Both the position numbers and the translations under genes were made by a program. A stretch of 64,000 bases of DNA from Lineus longissimus. Lineage: Eukaryota > Nemertea > Pilidiophora > Heteronemertea > Lineidae. The stretch spans positions 1,614,501 through 1,678,500 of the forward strand of contig NC_088315.1 in assembly GCF_910592395.1 (NCBI RefSeq), written 5' to 3'. Of this stretch, positions 32,641 to 46,254 are shown piece after piece; within the stretch, counting starts at the first letter, position 1; every line of letters starts with the position of its first letter. The notes below the pieces were generated by a model that searched no databases, was not told the origin of the DNA, and saw only the letters and a list, made by a program, of their open reading frames with translations.

Positions 32641-34949
32641 TTTCCTGGCAAATAGATTACATTATATCGTTGACACGACCTATCGTAGCGCTTTGGAATC
32701 GAACATTCTCATGTATGAGAGGGTATGTGCGATCATATAGTCAATGTTCATAGTATGTCGAGTTGAAGCAGAATACTTGAATTACAAGACAACTAGTTTG
32801 AAACTTATACATCAATCAGAAGTAATGATATAATTGCTTGATATCAGCATTGCTTCTTCATCACAACCTTCTCAGCACTCAGAACTACTCCTTGTATATA
32901 ATGTCCCAAATCAACATGCTTTCTTTGGCATCGATGATTGGTTGAAAAATGATATCAGGAAGAAGAGTTAGATAAATACAGCAAGTTGTTTCTTGCTTCT
33001 CGTGAATTCAATGAACCAGTTTGTATCGTCATGTATTCAGGCCTGGTTTGACGCACCAAAGTGGCTAGTGAGTTACTGTCTCCATGTCGAGCACACTGAA
33101 TACACATAATGTAAAGTGTTTGGTAAGTGTCAGTGCAAGATAAGAGATTTTTCCACCAGTGAGACAGACACTCAGCTCAGTACCGTTATTAAACCACTAA
33201 AATACCTTTAAATTAGCTTACCGTTCGGTCTGTCCGACATCTTACCTCGTAGGAAGCTATGTAAGCTCGTTATATTGTGTTTTATTTGGAGTAGCTCATG
33301 GTGGCCATGTTATAAATAACATCCTACCATAATGACTGCTCGAGCTACTTATCTGACATTGATGGCTTTCCATGTGAATTCCAATTGATGGTTCCGCACT
33401 CTTTAATATTACAGTATATCATAAGATGAGCAAAGTGAAAAAGCCACATGGAGTTACTCGTAACACACGCACGTCTCCATATCTCTTCGAAAAGAAACCA
33501 AAGTGGTCACGTAGAGGCGTGAAAAGAGCATACCAGACAGTTACGTTAAAGTGTTTTTAATTGAAACGAATTCGTTCTCCAATTGCAACCACCTGCGACT
33601 CGTATTCTAGTCTACCTGACGACTAGTCTCAAAACAACAAATCAGCGCCCGTTAAAAGCAGTTCAATTATAGGATGATCGATTGGGAGTTCATCGCCATC
33701 TTTCGTAAAAAACCAGGTCATTCACTTCATGACTTCTCGTTCTACGTTGCTTGCACCTCTTACCTAGGGGTCCCTTATATTATTGGAAGCTTCCTGTTCG
33801 ATTGAACGAGGAGCCTCATAGCCTAGTGATGGCTACTACCTAAGTATTCGAGTTGGCGCAGTTAAATCAGTTGGTCGAAACATCGATTTGAAGGATGCAA
33901 CGCAAGAACTATGTTTGTTGTACGCTTGGACGAGTTGTGTAAGTGGTCTTGGTTAGGGGCCAAGAGTCATTTCAGTGTTCAAGTACCGTCAAGACAAATA
34001 CTTGCTCGATTGAGTGTGTTTACCTAGAGTCCAGTAATCGGTAAGTGTCTAAGTACATTGGACATACGTATGCTTATTGGAGATGCTTTAGTATCGGTTA
34101 AGTACCTTTTACAGAAATCAACTATGGGTCGATTTCCGTAAGATAGTAGCTTCAGCTGGCTATAAATTAACTGCCATATGATGCTAGAAGGTGTCATTGA
34201 GGATAGTATCCATCGGCTGATATTTAATAACGAGGAGTAAGGCACCGAATTTCGACAGGTCTTTGTGAGAACTGCCATAGTTTGCCAAGCCTTTTATCTT
34301 ACTACTCCATCAACACGTGTCTGCACCTCCTCGGCGGGAAATAATGGATAAAATGAATGAAAGACGTGCATGATTGGATCCACAAACCGCCGAGACAGAA
34401 TGGTGCAACCTGATCATCTATCCGTCTGAAACACACCTTCTCCAGTTTACCTTCTGTTCAGAAAGTGGTTTCAGTAAATCACCCAATTCGATCCGTACGT
34501 ATTGGCGTAAACAAACGTTGATAAATTTAGTGGCTCTAACGACTGAAATAGCTTCTGTTCAACTCGAAACAAATGGTTATCTGTCTGTAGCCTAAAAAGC
34601 ACAGCAGAATACACGCGTACGGCCAAGACAAATAAACAGTACTAAGCCAACGATATTTTCTCCTTGTCCTGAGCAAAATCTTCCCTCCGTGATCCGCCTT
34701 TGTTAGTTAAAAGTGAGCTGAACGGCAACAGCACTCATCAACCTTGTATGAAATATTACTCATAGAGGTACAACCAATGCATTGGCACCGATAGATTCCC
34801 GGGAACTTACAAATTGACTATCTCCAGAGCGAGATCATCATGAATTACTGCGACACGCCTTGATCAGTTAACAGGACCTGTATCCATTTTTTTGAAAGGT
34901 TACTGATAGAAGAAAGGTGCCCTACTTGTCACGTGTGACGCCTCGTTCG

Positions 34950-35232
34950 TTAATACTCAGGTTGGACGGGGGCGCTTAAGGAAACCACACTGGCAAACTG
35001 ACGACGAGACAGAATAAAGGCAACTGACACAATCAAGGTTGTGATAATTAGAAACATATCAAACAACATATCAAAACAGGAAACAGTGAGCGAGAACAAC
35101 ACAAGGATCGTACTGTGGTCTGCTCCAAACAATGTTGCAGGAACCATTTGATAGCGTTTCCGACACGGTCCTTCGTGGAGGTTGTGTTTCCCCTACCGCA
35201 GCGCTCAGGAAATGAGCCATGTTCTCCACGGT
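34950..35232 (-). CDS. Possible exon with membrane segment or N-terminus
   Basis: Minus-strand region open in all three frames. One frame starts with a well-placed ATG at 35219 (ATGGCTCATTTCCTGAGC) with a GTAGGG donor after eight codons. Another encodes a long hydrophobic stretch (SLTVSCFDMLFDMFLIITTL) ending at a stop. The first could be the start of the membrane-protein gene whose last exons lie at 31.2-30.1 kb, but no phase-checked chain connects them. The reading frame is undecided. Confidence 0.2.
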
Positions 35233-38070
35233 ACGCCAATGTTAGCTGCCAGCTTCAAGGAATTTGAATTAATGGCTTCAAAATGATAGAGGAAAAACAA
35301 GGAAAAACCACAGCCTGATACAAGGCTACGATGATGTATCGTGAATGTTGCTGATAACACTGTCTACGATCATTCCCAAAAGGATGGTCGTCAATGAAAC
35401 TTTGGATACTCACCAAGGTTTGCTTCAATAACAGAATTAAGCATGAAATTGTAATGGCTAGCCGATGCTCGTGTAGTAAACCAGCACTCGTAATACATGA
35501 TATGCCAAAACTAGAAAGTCAGGAAAGTATTATACAATGCGCCATCACGGAAAATGGCTCTTGTCTATTCCATGAAAAACCTGACTGGACCCAGGTGGTG
35601 TCACAGCTCAACACACTATCAGAAAGACCAGAGTGAACCTGATGTTGCTGGGTCATTAAGGAGAGAAAGCTTTGAAAAGGTCGATATGGCCGCTCGTTTC
35701 ATCCTGATTACGGTGAATAATGAGTTAATATCGGTTAAAGCCAGGCTTACTGTGGTGTGTCTATACCTTTCCCACTCCTCGACCATTGTGCACCAAACCA
35801 CTCCTCATTTTGAGGACTGTATAATGTGATAAAAATTCAGTTGGTGCGGGTGTTCCTGGATGGTAATGAAGAAATTTGATTTTGACTAGTAACAAATCAC
35901 ATTTGGGAGTATCTAATGGCAGAATTAAGCTAATTAAGCGGTCTGGAGAATTACTTAATCTGCTCATTTAGAAACAGTGCGCGGCGTAACTGTTGTTCAT
36001 TCACAGTCATTTAGTTAGCGGCCTGGTCGGGTAATATCGTGGGTGGAACGGAAACCGCATGAGGGATATGATTCCATGTAATATTGAGCTATGGAGCTTT
36101 GTGTTGTACATGATTTAAAAAGTCGCCTCATTGTTAGCAGAAAGTTAATCATTGTGCAATTAATGCAACCAATATGAATGTTATTGTTGCCTTCATATGA
36201 TCATAAGGTAATCGTGTTGACGTCATATTTTTTTACCGTAATATAGCATGACAGAAGTTTCCAATAAACAATTGTGCAGTATTACGGATATATTTTTGAT
36301 GATTCAGATATCATGATCGTGATCAATTAGAATAGAAAGACTGCCACAATCCCTTTCAAAGAGATGTAGCCAGTTGACATCAAGAGGAAAAAACTGATTG
36401 TAGATAACATATTGCCGTCTTTCTTTTAGAACTAGCCAATCAAATGCCACGATATTACTAAAGGGATTAGATTCAGAAGACAAATTATCAGTTCTATAAC
36501 TTGGTTTCCGCCCCAGTGGAATACAGCGAGTAAGTTTTATCCTCAAACTCATTATCTAGTTATCAAAGATGTATTACTTTTTAGACTCATATTCACTAAT
36601 TTGAAAGATTTGTCGTACCAGTTGTTGAGTTGGAAGGTTCTTCATGTTGGTATGAAGATTCAGTTGATGCGCGGATTACTGTACATTACTTCTTTCTTGA
36701 AAACATTTGTCTGATCTGGACGTTTATTTCAATTTTGTTGGCGCGGCCGATGGCCATGATGGCGAGTACGAATGATGGCAGCCGAGTGTTTGAATAATAG
36801 AGAAGGAAATCTCGTTGGTTACAAATGCAATTATTTCATCAGTTACTTCTTGGCACTGGAAGTATTTCCAATAACGTATGCATTAGCTGTGACGACAAAC
36901 ACAAATCTATTTGAATATACATTGTACAATTTATTAGACAACAAAACCATTAACCGTAGGTCGTGAATGGATACTGTATAGCATCCACGGGTTAATTTGG
37001 TTAATGCTAATTGCTAACCTGCAAGCGTTTTGCAATACTGAGATCTCAGGGAGTGGTTTTCATGGCAAACACGGATTACGACTGAACACCGGAACGATCG
37101 GTAAGTTCTGATTCTATTTACCTTTGCTGTTAACTGTCCATCTTCCATGGCCCAAACCAGCCCCCAATAGCTGATTATTAGCTCCAATATTTGATTTGAA
37201 AGAGTGTTGATTGGATCACTGATTTGGTGGGATGACTAGGGGTAATAATTGTTCCTTTGGTAAGGTTTTAGCACACTTCATTATTGGGCTAGTGTATATT
37301 TTCTACAACAAAACGGCGATACTGCTCAGTGTAGAGCGAATTTAAAACCCTACAACGATGTCGAAGCATCTGGTACAATCTCGAAACCTTCGTAAAACAC
37401 CCGGAACAGAATAATGTAGTTTTAATGTCAACGACTTTCCATGTGCGGCAAGACCAATTCATCAAACCACTTACAGTAACTGATCACCTCCTTATCTCTG
37501 AAGATTCTCAAACGGATCATCTGAAGCCCCAACTGCTTTCCAAACTCGTTATGCCATTAAAAAGGTCGTTAGCGTGGTTTCGTCTTGACAGGTATATGTC
37601 TGGCATGATTTAAAAACACTAATCGGGTTGGTGACACAGCGAAACTGCTTCAGTCTCTAGGAAATTATGCATTGGGACTCGGTGTACTTTATTTTCAGGA
37701 TGATGGAACAAATATTGTAACAACATTAAAGAATGGTGTTTAAAGTCTGCCTCAATACATGTATATGAAACCAGCTGCTGGTCTAATCTGCGAAGTAAGT
37801 GCCATGTCCACTTGGCACAGAGAAACAGTTTTAGTATATCATCCTTATTTGGATGCACTGTATGTTGGTGATGGTGAAAGTAAGCAAACACGGTCTCACA
37901 TCGACCGAGGGGGTAAAACCATGGACCGCTTGACCGCTAAGAAAATGTGACGATACGCTGATTGAAAAAAATGCTCTCCAATAGCAATAAGTAGATATCT
38001 TTTCCCGCCACTTATATATGTATGCAATGGATCATTTTGACAATATATCATTCTTACACCTATTACTCAG

Positions 38071-38230
38071 CATTTCCTTTGGGATAATGCCTCCTCTGAC
38101 AGCGCATTGTTTCTTGTTGTCATATCAACAATACTTAGCGCCCGCCTACTAACCTGTTACCAGTTCGGACAGGCGCATTGTTGTCATGATAATGATGATG
38201 ATATCGATGAAAAAGCCGATTGCAATAACT
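38071..38230 (+). CDS. Splice-flanked exon: hydrophobic segment then Cys/Asp-rich stretch
   Basis: Bounded by an acceptor with a pyrimidine tract (CTTACACCTATTACTCAG) and a strong donor (AATAACT|GTAAGTCAC), open for 53 codons plus one base. It encodes a hydrophobic helix (ALFLVVISTILSARLLTC) and then a cysteine-, histidine- and aspartate-rich part including AHCCHDNDDDID and ADCNN. There is no ATG before the helix, so it is probably internal and the helix may be a membrane anchor rather than a signal peptide. A following exon in phase 1 was not identified. Confidence 0.35.
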
Positions 38231-38239
38231 GTAAGTCAC

Positions 38240-41200
38240 TTGTGAGTGGTAAACTGCCAAGAAAGGTAATCGCGTTCCAAGTTGGATACTTGAAAATGCT
38301 ATGCCATTTTTCTGACAAATTAAACTTGGTGGAAAGGCCATAAAACAGATAGACAGTTGCCTATTGCAAGATGTCGTTAGAATAACTTGTATACCGAATT
38401 TAACACCGAATTAGGTTTGAACTTGCTGACAAGGACGAGACCCATCCGTAGACATTTGTTAGACAAAGGTGCCATTTAGTATCCTGTCACCGATTTAGAT
38501 CACAAAAAGTGTCCCCATGCTGACATTTTCTATGGTAAGATGGTTGTTTGCGGTAAAACATATCATTAGGGAATACCAATGATCACTAGTTCAATCAAAT
38601 CCGTCTACAAAACACTGTTTCTTAATTGATTGTCGAACTATTTCTGCATACCTGTTCTCCAAACTTACCGGGCTGATGCACCATAATTCACTGTTTGTTC
38701 AAAGTAATTTTAGTGTTTGGGACATACATTAGATAATTGCATGGGTCGCCTGTCAGTGTTCGATCGGGAATCATTTTCAAATGTTCAATAAGTACAAACA
38801 CTAATCGGACAGAATTGAAGTTTGAACTCTTCAGAAATATCAGGAATTGGGATCATCGCGGTTGTGTCAATAGAAGGAAGGGCAATATCCTTAACTCGAG
38901 ATGACAGCGCCTGGTCAAATCCTGGCCGATATTACCCAGATATCAATCTAAGGAATGCCTAATTGAAAATTAGAATTGGAAACCGATATATGCCATCGAT
39001 GAATTGAAGGATTTAATTGGTGTCATAGAAAAACATTATGGCAAGAACATTCCTCGAAGGCTTGAATGTTTACATATGTCAGTACACATTCGTGCATTCT
39101 CATATCTTGTCTCTTCAATAAATACTTTCAATACGACACCTATCTCATTGCCGACATCGTCAAGTTAGGAACCCACAAGCTTGACATCTTGTAAGAATGG
39201 CAATTACACGTCTGCATACATGGATAACTCTGAATACAACTTGTCGCCTTTGGGGCAATGCCGCCACCCATTCAGTACGACACTACTGTAAATAAACAGT
39301 CAGATAAAGAAACCTGACGGCGACTTGGATCATCATTAGATATACTTTCAGCTCAGGTTATCATCCTGAGAGGTATCACTATCGCTTTGATGTAAGAAGG
39401 TCACGGCGCCAATTCATTAGGTTTATACGACATCTATGAATTATTTCTTCTCCGAGGCCGTTGAAGATTGGGGTGGAGTCATGGCCCACATTATGGCCAT
39501 CCCACAAAACTATTCAGAGACAGCTTTTGATATACAGCATTCTGCCCAATGTCCTCCTAATTCTCCTGCTCTTCCTCGGACAAAGCTATGGAATTTCAAA
39601 TTCTAATGAAAGACACCAAGAACATACAAATGTATGCAAGTATCTCTCTTCTCAATTCTTCACAGAAAAAAAAAAATCAGTAAATATTGTCCAACATCTA
39701 AGACACAGTACTTAATCATTATGTAGAATTTGTAAACATTATGTAGAATTTGTAAAAATTGATGACCTCGATACTATTTGGCACGACAGGGTTAGTAAGA
39801 CTGGAATGATCCTGACGTTCGATGATTCTGTTACAATATGATCTAACAAGATCACTCGTGTCAGTGCGAAACTCGTTTTAGAAAATCACTTGAAGATTTA
39901 ACCAACTTAATCTTCTGTTTTAAAAGACGACTGTTTTTGACACTTATTCCCATTAGGTTTTGAGTATTTAAGCTATGCTTTGAAACTCCCCGTTGCTGGT
40001 GAAAACAGATGATAGGCAAAATTCCAAGCTAAACTTCACGTACAGGGCAAAGTGAAGAAATGTTTAGAGAAGATGTCGAATAAATCGAACATAGAACCTC
40101 GTTACGAAGTTCTATTGCTCTCCTTGATCGCAATTTCCAGCGCAATGGCTAATAATTTTGTCATTTGAAGCGTTTATTTGGTCAGCAACCCACTCTTACC
40201 TTATCCCTGAAGGTTTTTTACAACACCGTTAATCTCTGCAGAATTCTGAAAAGAGAACTGCACGTACTTCAAGGGTTTCTTTCTAGGTACCACCCCCGAT
40301 AGACTATACAAAAAGCTATTTAAGTTGGAGGTTGGTGTAAGTCACGTTAAATGCCTTTTCACTTCAACATAGCTTTCTATCCAAGAAAATTCACTCTGGA
40401 TGAGCCAATGAGTAGGTGCGTATGTCACAGAACTAGCCACTAATGATTCAGACGTGTCAAATGAGCAATGTCAACCCATAGATCGGAAATGGTTTGCTCC
40501 TAACAATAGCAATGTCCGTGTAGCCACAGTTCTGTCCGGGAGGCTGTCGTTGTATATTTGCCGCTAACTGGCGGACAGGTTTGAGACAATGGAAAAGTCC
40601 AATCACGGCTTACTGGCAGGCATGATCAGTTACTGGTCTCCCTGAGGCGGATGCTGTCATTAGCCTCCTACACAAACAAGTCTAGTGTAATGTTTCATAC
40701 GATCAATAAGGTTTGGACGACTTGGTCTCAATGATACTGTGGTGGCCGGGTTCGAGGCAAGAAAGGCTTCGTTAAATGAGCAAAACCCTGCTTCTTTCTC
40801 GATAACCGCTTTCGTCTACTCAATCGAATCAAGTCAACTCGTTCACGGTATTGACGTGGCCAATTGGTCGTATAATGGAAGACAATTTACGGCACAAATT
40901 TGGTAAACCTTCCTAACCCATGGGAGCGCTCGTTCCCACCCACTGCAGTCGAGGTAATGTGGTTGGACTATCTTTGGCTTGACGAGTGGACCAGGAAAAC
41001 CTAATAGAATGTCATTTGTTAGGAATAGCAGCGTCTTAAACGATGAGAGGGTGGTAGACAGGGATGCATGAATTGACGCTCGGCTTCTTTGGCTATTTGT
41101 GGGAGTGATCAAGTGTCAGTACCTGAAGGCATATAAATATGACGGAGTGATCATGAATGCAAGCGGCTAATCAGTGTTGTTTTCGCTCGCATGGCGCTTG

Positions 41201-41860
41201 CACGGTATAGATTTCGTAGTGGATGGAGGTCCATGGCTTTGACATATTGGATACCGGACCGACAGAGCTGCCTTGTCCGACAAGGATGGTAAGGTAGGAA
41301 CATTTGTGATGTTTCGGGATATTAGTTGCTGGGATTGTGACCGGGAGTCAGTGACTGTGTGTCGCCCAGGGGTCAATGGTTTGGGATAATCGCTTTTGCC
41401 ACATATCACTAGGGTAGATGAAGGCCTTGCCAGGGATGTCCTAGAATGACGAGAGCTGAATACTAGTCATTTTTACTTTGGATATTAAGGCCATCGATGC
41501 TTTTGGTGGGGGAGCATGCTGGGAGCAGTTGGGGATTTATCACCTTGTAGCAATAGGGGCTTAAATTGTTAAAGATCTCGGCTGCTGGGTCTATGGTGGG
41601 ATGCAATGATCTGGTCTTCCAGTGAGCAGCTATTCTAGCATTACATCTGCGGTACTACCTTGTGGACTAATAAATGTACCGACTATAATGTCCTTTATCT
41701 CAGTTTCACGTCAGATATCACACATCATGCTCTTAATATTTGGTCTAGTACGTATTGTGCGCGTGGCTTATGTATGATGACTAAACTTTTAGCACTTGAA
41801 TTGAAACGTGGCGGACAGACAGCACTGGCCACCTGTCATACTTCAGCGCTGTTTTTGTGC
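38240..41860. other. Mostly non-coding stretch, possibly old transposon debris
   Basis: Two overlapping frames at 39436-39715 (one from an ATG, MNYFFSEAVEDW...; one with a hydrophobic run LLIYSILPNVLLILLLF) compete and neither has both splice sites. The block 40.8-41.4 kb is GC-richer with long minus-strand frames, which may be decayed transposon coding sequence, but no transposase or reverse-transcriptase motif is visible. Confidence 0.35.
39717..39757 (+). repeat. 20-bp tandem duplication
   Basis: CATTATGTAGAATTTGTAAA occurs twice in succession. Confidence 0.85.
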
Positions 41861-41866
41861 CGACAG

Positions 41867-42122
41867 AATACATTCTGACGATATTGTTAGGTATGACATT
41901 TATATAACGGTACAATTATGTCCAACTAAACTTGGCACGGACCTTCGACCTAAAACAGGACACGTCAGGAGACAAGACAGGGTAGGTCAGATTGATCTTC
42001 ATGTAGTTGACAATAGAGGTCACTACTATCTCACAGTAAATAGGAAAGTAGCCCCCTTAAGTATCATGTTCTCGCTGACACCCAGTTCTAATTTTGATAT
42101 AGACATCAATCAAGCGAAGTGA
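41867..42122 (+). CDS. Possible terminal exon, unknown
   Basis: Opens after an acceptor (TGTTTTTGTGCCGACAG) and runs 85 codons to TGA. The encoded segment has beta-strand-like character, for example IDLHVVDNRGHYYLTVNRK. No domain was recognised and no upstream exon was found. It could be chance. Confidence 0.25.
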
Positions 42123-42966
42123 CTTCATTGCAAAGCAATCACCAAATACCTTCATGTTATATCAATCACTAACCAATTTAGAATGTATCGCAAGACACGA
42201 ACATCTTTACAAAAGTAAAAGGTCACTTTAAGTGAAGGCTCTAATCGCGGCTCATTCTAAAATGTGTCAGGTACAAAAGTCATTGAGAGTTATAGTAACG
42301 TGGTGGTCACCTCTTCTGACCTTTGAGATGACCGAGATCAAACATACAAAGTGTGACCTGGTCAATCGGGCGTCAATCGTGCAAACTGCGACCAGATGCC
42401 ATCATAGACAGTAGAACTGATGACGGTAGTAACAAATTAGCAGCCGTTGAGTATTGGTGACAATATCGTTAGCCACAAATAGAATGTTTAGGATCAGAAC
42501 GCAGGTGTTAGGGATGTTACTCTAGGCAAACATATGAGTTGGAGGCAATAATAGTCTCGGATGGATGTGCCATTTGTGTAACTTCCTTTACCAACCTCGT
42601 AAATTGTTTAATACTTTTTGTTTACTGTTAGGTATTAAACTTGAATCCACCAACATGCGCTATGGACTGCGTTTAACAACACATTTCTGAGGTTAGTCGA
42701 TCAGCCAAACCTCCTCAAGAGATTCATTTAGAATGTCAATGATATTGGAATTTAAAAGGTATTTGTCACTGACCTTATACAAAATATGAAGAGAGACTAA
42801 ATTCTTGAATGCATTTAATTCAGTTCTCTTCCATCTGTCACCCTCTATGTATCCGATACATGCTTAAAGAGACACTGCAATGGATTATAGCGATAATGTA
42901 TATTTACTCAATGAAATAACCGACGAGAGGCGAGTTTTACTCCCAACATTCCTCACTTGACACGAG

Positions 42967-43111
42967 AGAAGCGCCCGATCAAGGGTCCCCACGCGTTCAA
43001 GCATGTCAAGTGGGTGGATTCGTTTATGATCAATACCCACAAGAAGATGGAGTATGTGAATGTCTGAAACACTGCAGTGGTGTCCATGGGAATACTGAAG
43101 ATAATGCATAG
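42967..43111 (+). CDS. Possible terminal exon of a cysteine-containing secreted peptide
   Basis: After a modest acceptor (CACTTGACACGAG) a 48-codon frame runs to TAG. It is hydrophilic, with four cysteines spaced C-x15-C-x-C-x3-C around the core GVCECLKHC and aromatic residues between (GGFVYDQYPQED). The opposite strand is also open here. No signal exon could be joined. Confidence 0.25.
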
Positions 43112-43129
43112 TTTGCATCCGTTAGTACG

Positions 43130-45840
43130 AGGGGCTTACGAGGGGCTTAAGAAGGTATAAGCAATTTGTTGACATAAAATATCAAGCATTTGATGTTAAC
43201 ATAACGTAATGCTTACTCTCCGACAAACATCTAGTCAGTTCTATCGAAAGTCGAAGTGGCAATAAAGCATTTGATACGGTCAATCGTCGAAGTTTAAACT
43301 AGCGTAGGCTAGTCATTTTCCCTCGGGTCATCGATTTCTCTGCATCACGCAATCTCGTCACGCATATCTCCTGACTTGATTTTAGACATATGTTTCATGG
43401 GCCACTTCTTTCAATATGTTGTCATGCGAAGCCATTCCCGTGGGTAAAAGATACCATGAGTAGGGTCATGTACTACAGGCAACCCGTCTTTCACTTGCAA
43501 AAGTGTATGGACGATTCGTCCCGTACAATATACCAGTCGGCGCATTTCATGCAGCATGCTTCGATTTCATTAAAAGAAGTAGCTTAAGGGACGTCTAACT
43601 AATTGGACCGAAATGGTGTGTTTCTCTGAAATACTTGATTAACCTCACCCGGATAATGATACGTTTTGAACGGATATTGTTACGTAGTGTCTTTATCATG
43701 ATTACAGATTGCGTTCTGTCTATCGACATATTAAATGGAGATATTTTTTTATACTGAATACGTAAATGATGCCAATGGTATTTGGTGAAGTTCACAATTA
43801 TTTGGTATACTGTCGGGAAGTAACGCCTTTCTACTTTAACGCCGGTCTATTTTGATATTTTTCAGTAGAACTCTGATAAGATGCTCAAACCAGCACTTTT
43901 CTTACCGGTCCCCACTCATGTACCTGCGTGGAGCCGTCAAGTTTGACAAAGAAACCTGCCAAGAGTCTCACGCTGACTGTGGGCTCCAAACCAGGCAGTC
44001 TTAGCCACTGGCCTAGTTCTGGGTCACCATATAGAACACAGCGACTTCAGAAGAGAGGATAGATACGTTTGCTGTCTTGAACGTTAAGTGGCCACTTTGC
44101 ACTTGAGGCTAATCTTTTATTTCGTACATCAGATGTACCGTTTTGAAAGGAAATGTTCAATTCCGCACAAAAAAAAATTGGCCTGCAAAAAGCGTAATGC
44201 GCTTTTATTTCGTTAACGGTTTTTTTTAATGATTTTCTGAAATCGCTTTTCTTTTTCTTTCTATGAATGGGGTCCATTCTTACAAATCTGCCTCATTTTA
44301 CATTTTACGCTGATAATGCGTGACCTGAGTGGACCTATTGACGCCATGCAAGCACAAAGGCCAAGTCGACGGCGACAAGATTCATCTTTTGTGCATTTGC
44401 CATGTCTGAACACCGTTGTAATTTTTAACAAAATCAATTGATAATTTGACTGTTATGACAGCCGCTCAGTGAATCCCGAGGGGCCGGTTTTACATGATGA
44501 ATATTAGACCACCTAGCAGATCGTGTTATATCATTGTCATTATGAGGTCACCATATCATAAAAAGAACCAACGTGCATAGTCGGACATTGTGAAAGTTGC
44601 GCATCCGCCCCATGTGTGTGGCCTGGGGGACAATCTGTCGTTACTATTGAATAGTCAGACGCATCCTTTAGATGTGTTCTGTTTGCAAGGAAGTCTCTTC
44701 GAGATCGACACACGTTCTTAAGCAATTTCGATGCGTTATTGGTATCAAAACCAACGCCAAAGTAGTTTACACTGTGATGATCATGTCTATGGTCTGGCAC
44801 ACGACGGAAACGGTGTCAAACAGACAATAAATTACGGTCCACAAATATTTCCCTTTTGAGAGAGTTAAGAAAGGTTGTAGCGTCGTACTATAGACGTTAC
44901 TTTACTGATACTAGAATGAGAGTATTCAAATGATATGTTATACCCTGGACAATTGGACAAAGCCAAGAATGCCAACTATGAGAGTTGATAAAGAAGCTCA
45001 AAAAGGCCTTCTGATAAAAGGAAATCCGAGTGGATGTACATTGTAGCATGGGCTTAGATAACTTAAGTTGATTTAATGTCGTTAAAAACATTCTCACATG
45101 TAAGATAAGTTATCAGGATAATGGTCAATGCATTCTGACGACAGCAACAGGCACTTTGACGGACTAGCGAATGATGAATGTGGTAAGAATTTTGACTATC
45201 GCCAATTATCATCTTTCCGATTGGTAGTGTCACCTTCTTTTTCTTTGGTACAGACCAATTTCCTATGACGAATCCAACACTTGTATAAAGTAGCAAAGAG
45301 TGCAATCCTGTGATTATTACTGTCACTCCGTCTGCACTATACTGCATCTTGGAAGCGCAGTTTAAACGTGCAATTGTATCAATGGCTTTAAATGTTTGAT
45401 TGGTGTATGGATAGTTAAAACTACCAAACAATAATCTGCAATTTCTACGGCTCGCTTACAGAAGGCATCACATTCGGGTAAGTTGCAACTGCCGGTTTTA
45501 TTATCGCACAGACATAAAAGTTAAATATTCATGATCGACCTGTCATTTCGAAAAGATATCACCAGTCACTCACTGAATCGAAAGCATGTTACTCATTTTT
45601 GAAATTTGAAGAATGATATGTCCCGTCAATTTATAGCATGTAGCTGGTGTTTGAATCATCAGCTAATCACGGTGACAGTATTGCAGTCCGTCCTAGCTGC
45701 CATGCCAACGCAGCGAGCTCACCTCATATGGCGCGCTCGAAGGATGTCCGAATCCTTCAAATAAAGTCTCAATAACATGTCAACCAAGCAATCAAGCCAG
45801 TAAAACTTGAGTGCAAGGAATTTGCAAACGTTTGCTTATT
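43130..45840. other. Stretch without a supported gene
   Basis: A direct repeat CGAGGGGCTTA occurs twice at about 43.13 kb. A minus-strand frame at 45063-45431 (TTG at its head, an acceptor GAAATTGCAG before it, one hydrophobic run) and another at 44540-44800 were weighed and are not convincing. Nothing else seen. Confidence 0.35.
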
Positions 45841-45844
45841 TTAT

Positions 45845-46000
45845 GAGGCAGCGGTAACGAAGAGCGTCGTGGGTTTGACTACCGGTCGAATGGCTGCTTG
45901 GCGAGTTAAGGTAAGCACCTTCTGGTTGCTCATTTTAACCCAGATTGTTTTTGTGGATACCGGGTAAGCGCTTTGTGCAGGGAAACCGTGAGGATCGCTA
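45845..46000 (+). mobile_element. tRNA-derived SINE
   Basis: A degenerate tRNA head ends in a B-box-like GGGTTTGACTACC at about 45870. It is followed by a body with the wording TTGGCGAGTTAAGGTAAGCAC, TTTAACCCAGATTG, and TGTGGATACCGGGTAAGCGC. This order, tRNA head then 'GGCAAG-type' and 'GTGGATACC' blocks, is that of SINE2 elements seen in many invertebrates. Flanking target-site duplications were not identified. Confidence 0.6.
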
Positions 46001-46254
46001 AGAACTTAATATTATCATTAAGTTATTCTACCACTATACTGAGATCCATCATTACTAATTTTTGCTTTAACTTCCGAATGTTGATTATGATTTCTACAAT
46101 AATGAATTCGAAATCGGTTTTATTAGGTCTAAACCATGTGGTGTGAGAATCACCAACAAATTCAATCAGGACAGTTGTGCAAAGCCAACCCCTAATATGT
46201 ACAGTATCAGTATCAATTAATGAGTTCTGTAACCTTTATGATACTAATTCTATT

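Larger units (their letters stand above)
31220..38060. other. Mostly non-coding stretch
   Basis: Apart from the tandem duplication at 32.57 kb and the uncertain exon near 35.2 kb, I see nothing that stands as a gene. A frame at 32203-32300 beginning ATGGACATTATTAAAGC has a reasonable start context and a weak donor but no partner. Open frames at 35394-35636 (+) and 36304-36552 (-) have no supporting signals. Confidence 0.4.

Noticed and set aside
33230-33253. Minus-strand mini exon ATGTCGGACAGACCG followed by GTAAGC
   Set aside because: Possible start of the membrane-protein gene, but no intermediate exon linking it in phase to 31214 was found.
40843-41409. GC-richer minus-strand frames suspected to be a transposon
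   Set aside because: No transposase, integrase or reverse-transcriptase motif and no terminal repeats could be found.
45063-45431. Minus-strand frame of 122 codons with one hydrophobic run
   Set aside because: Begins with TTG, AT-rich codons, no convincing donor and no similarity.
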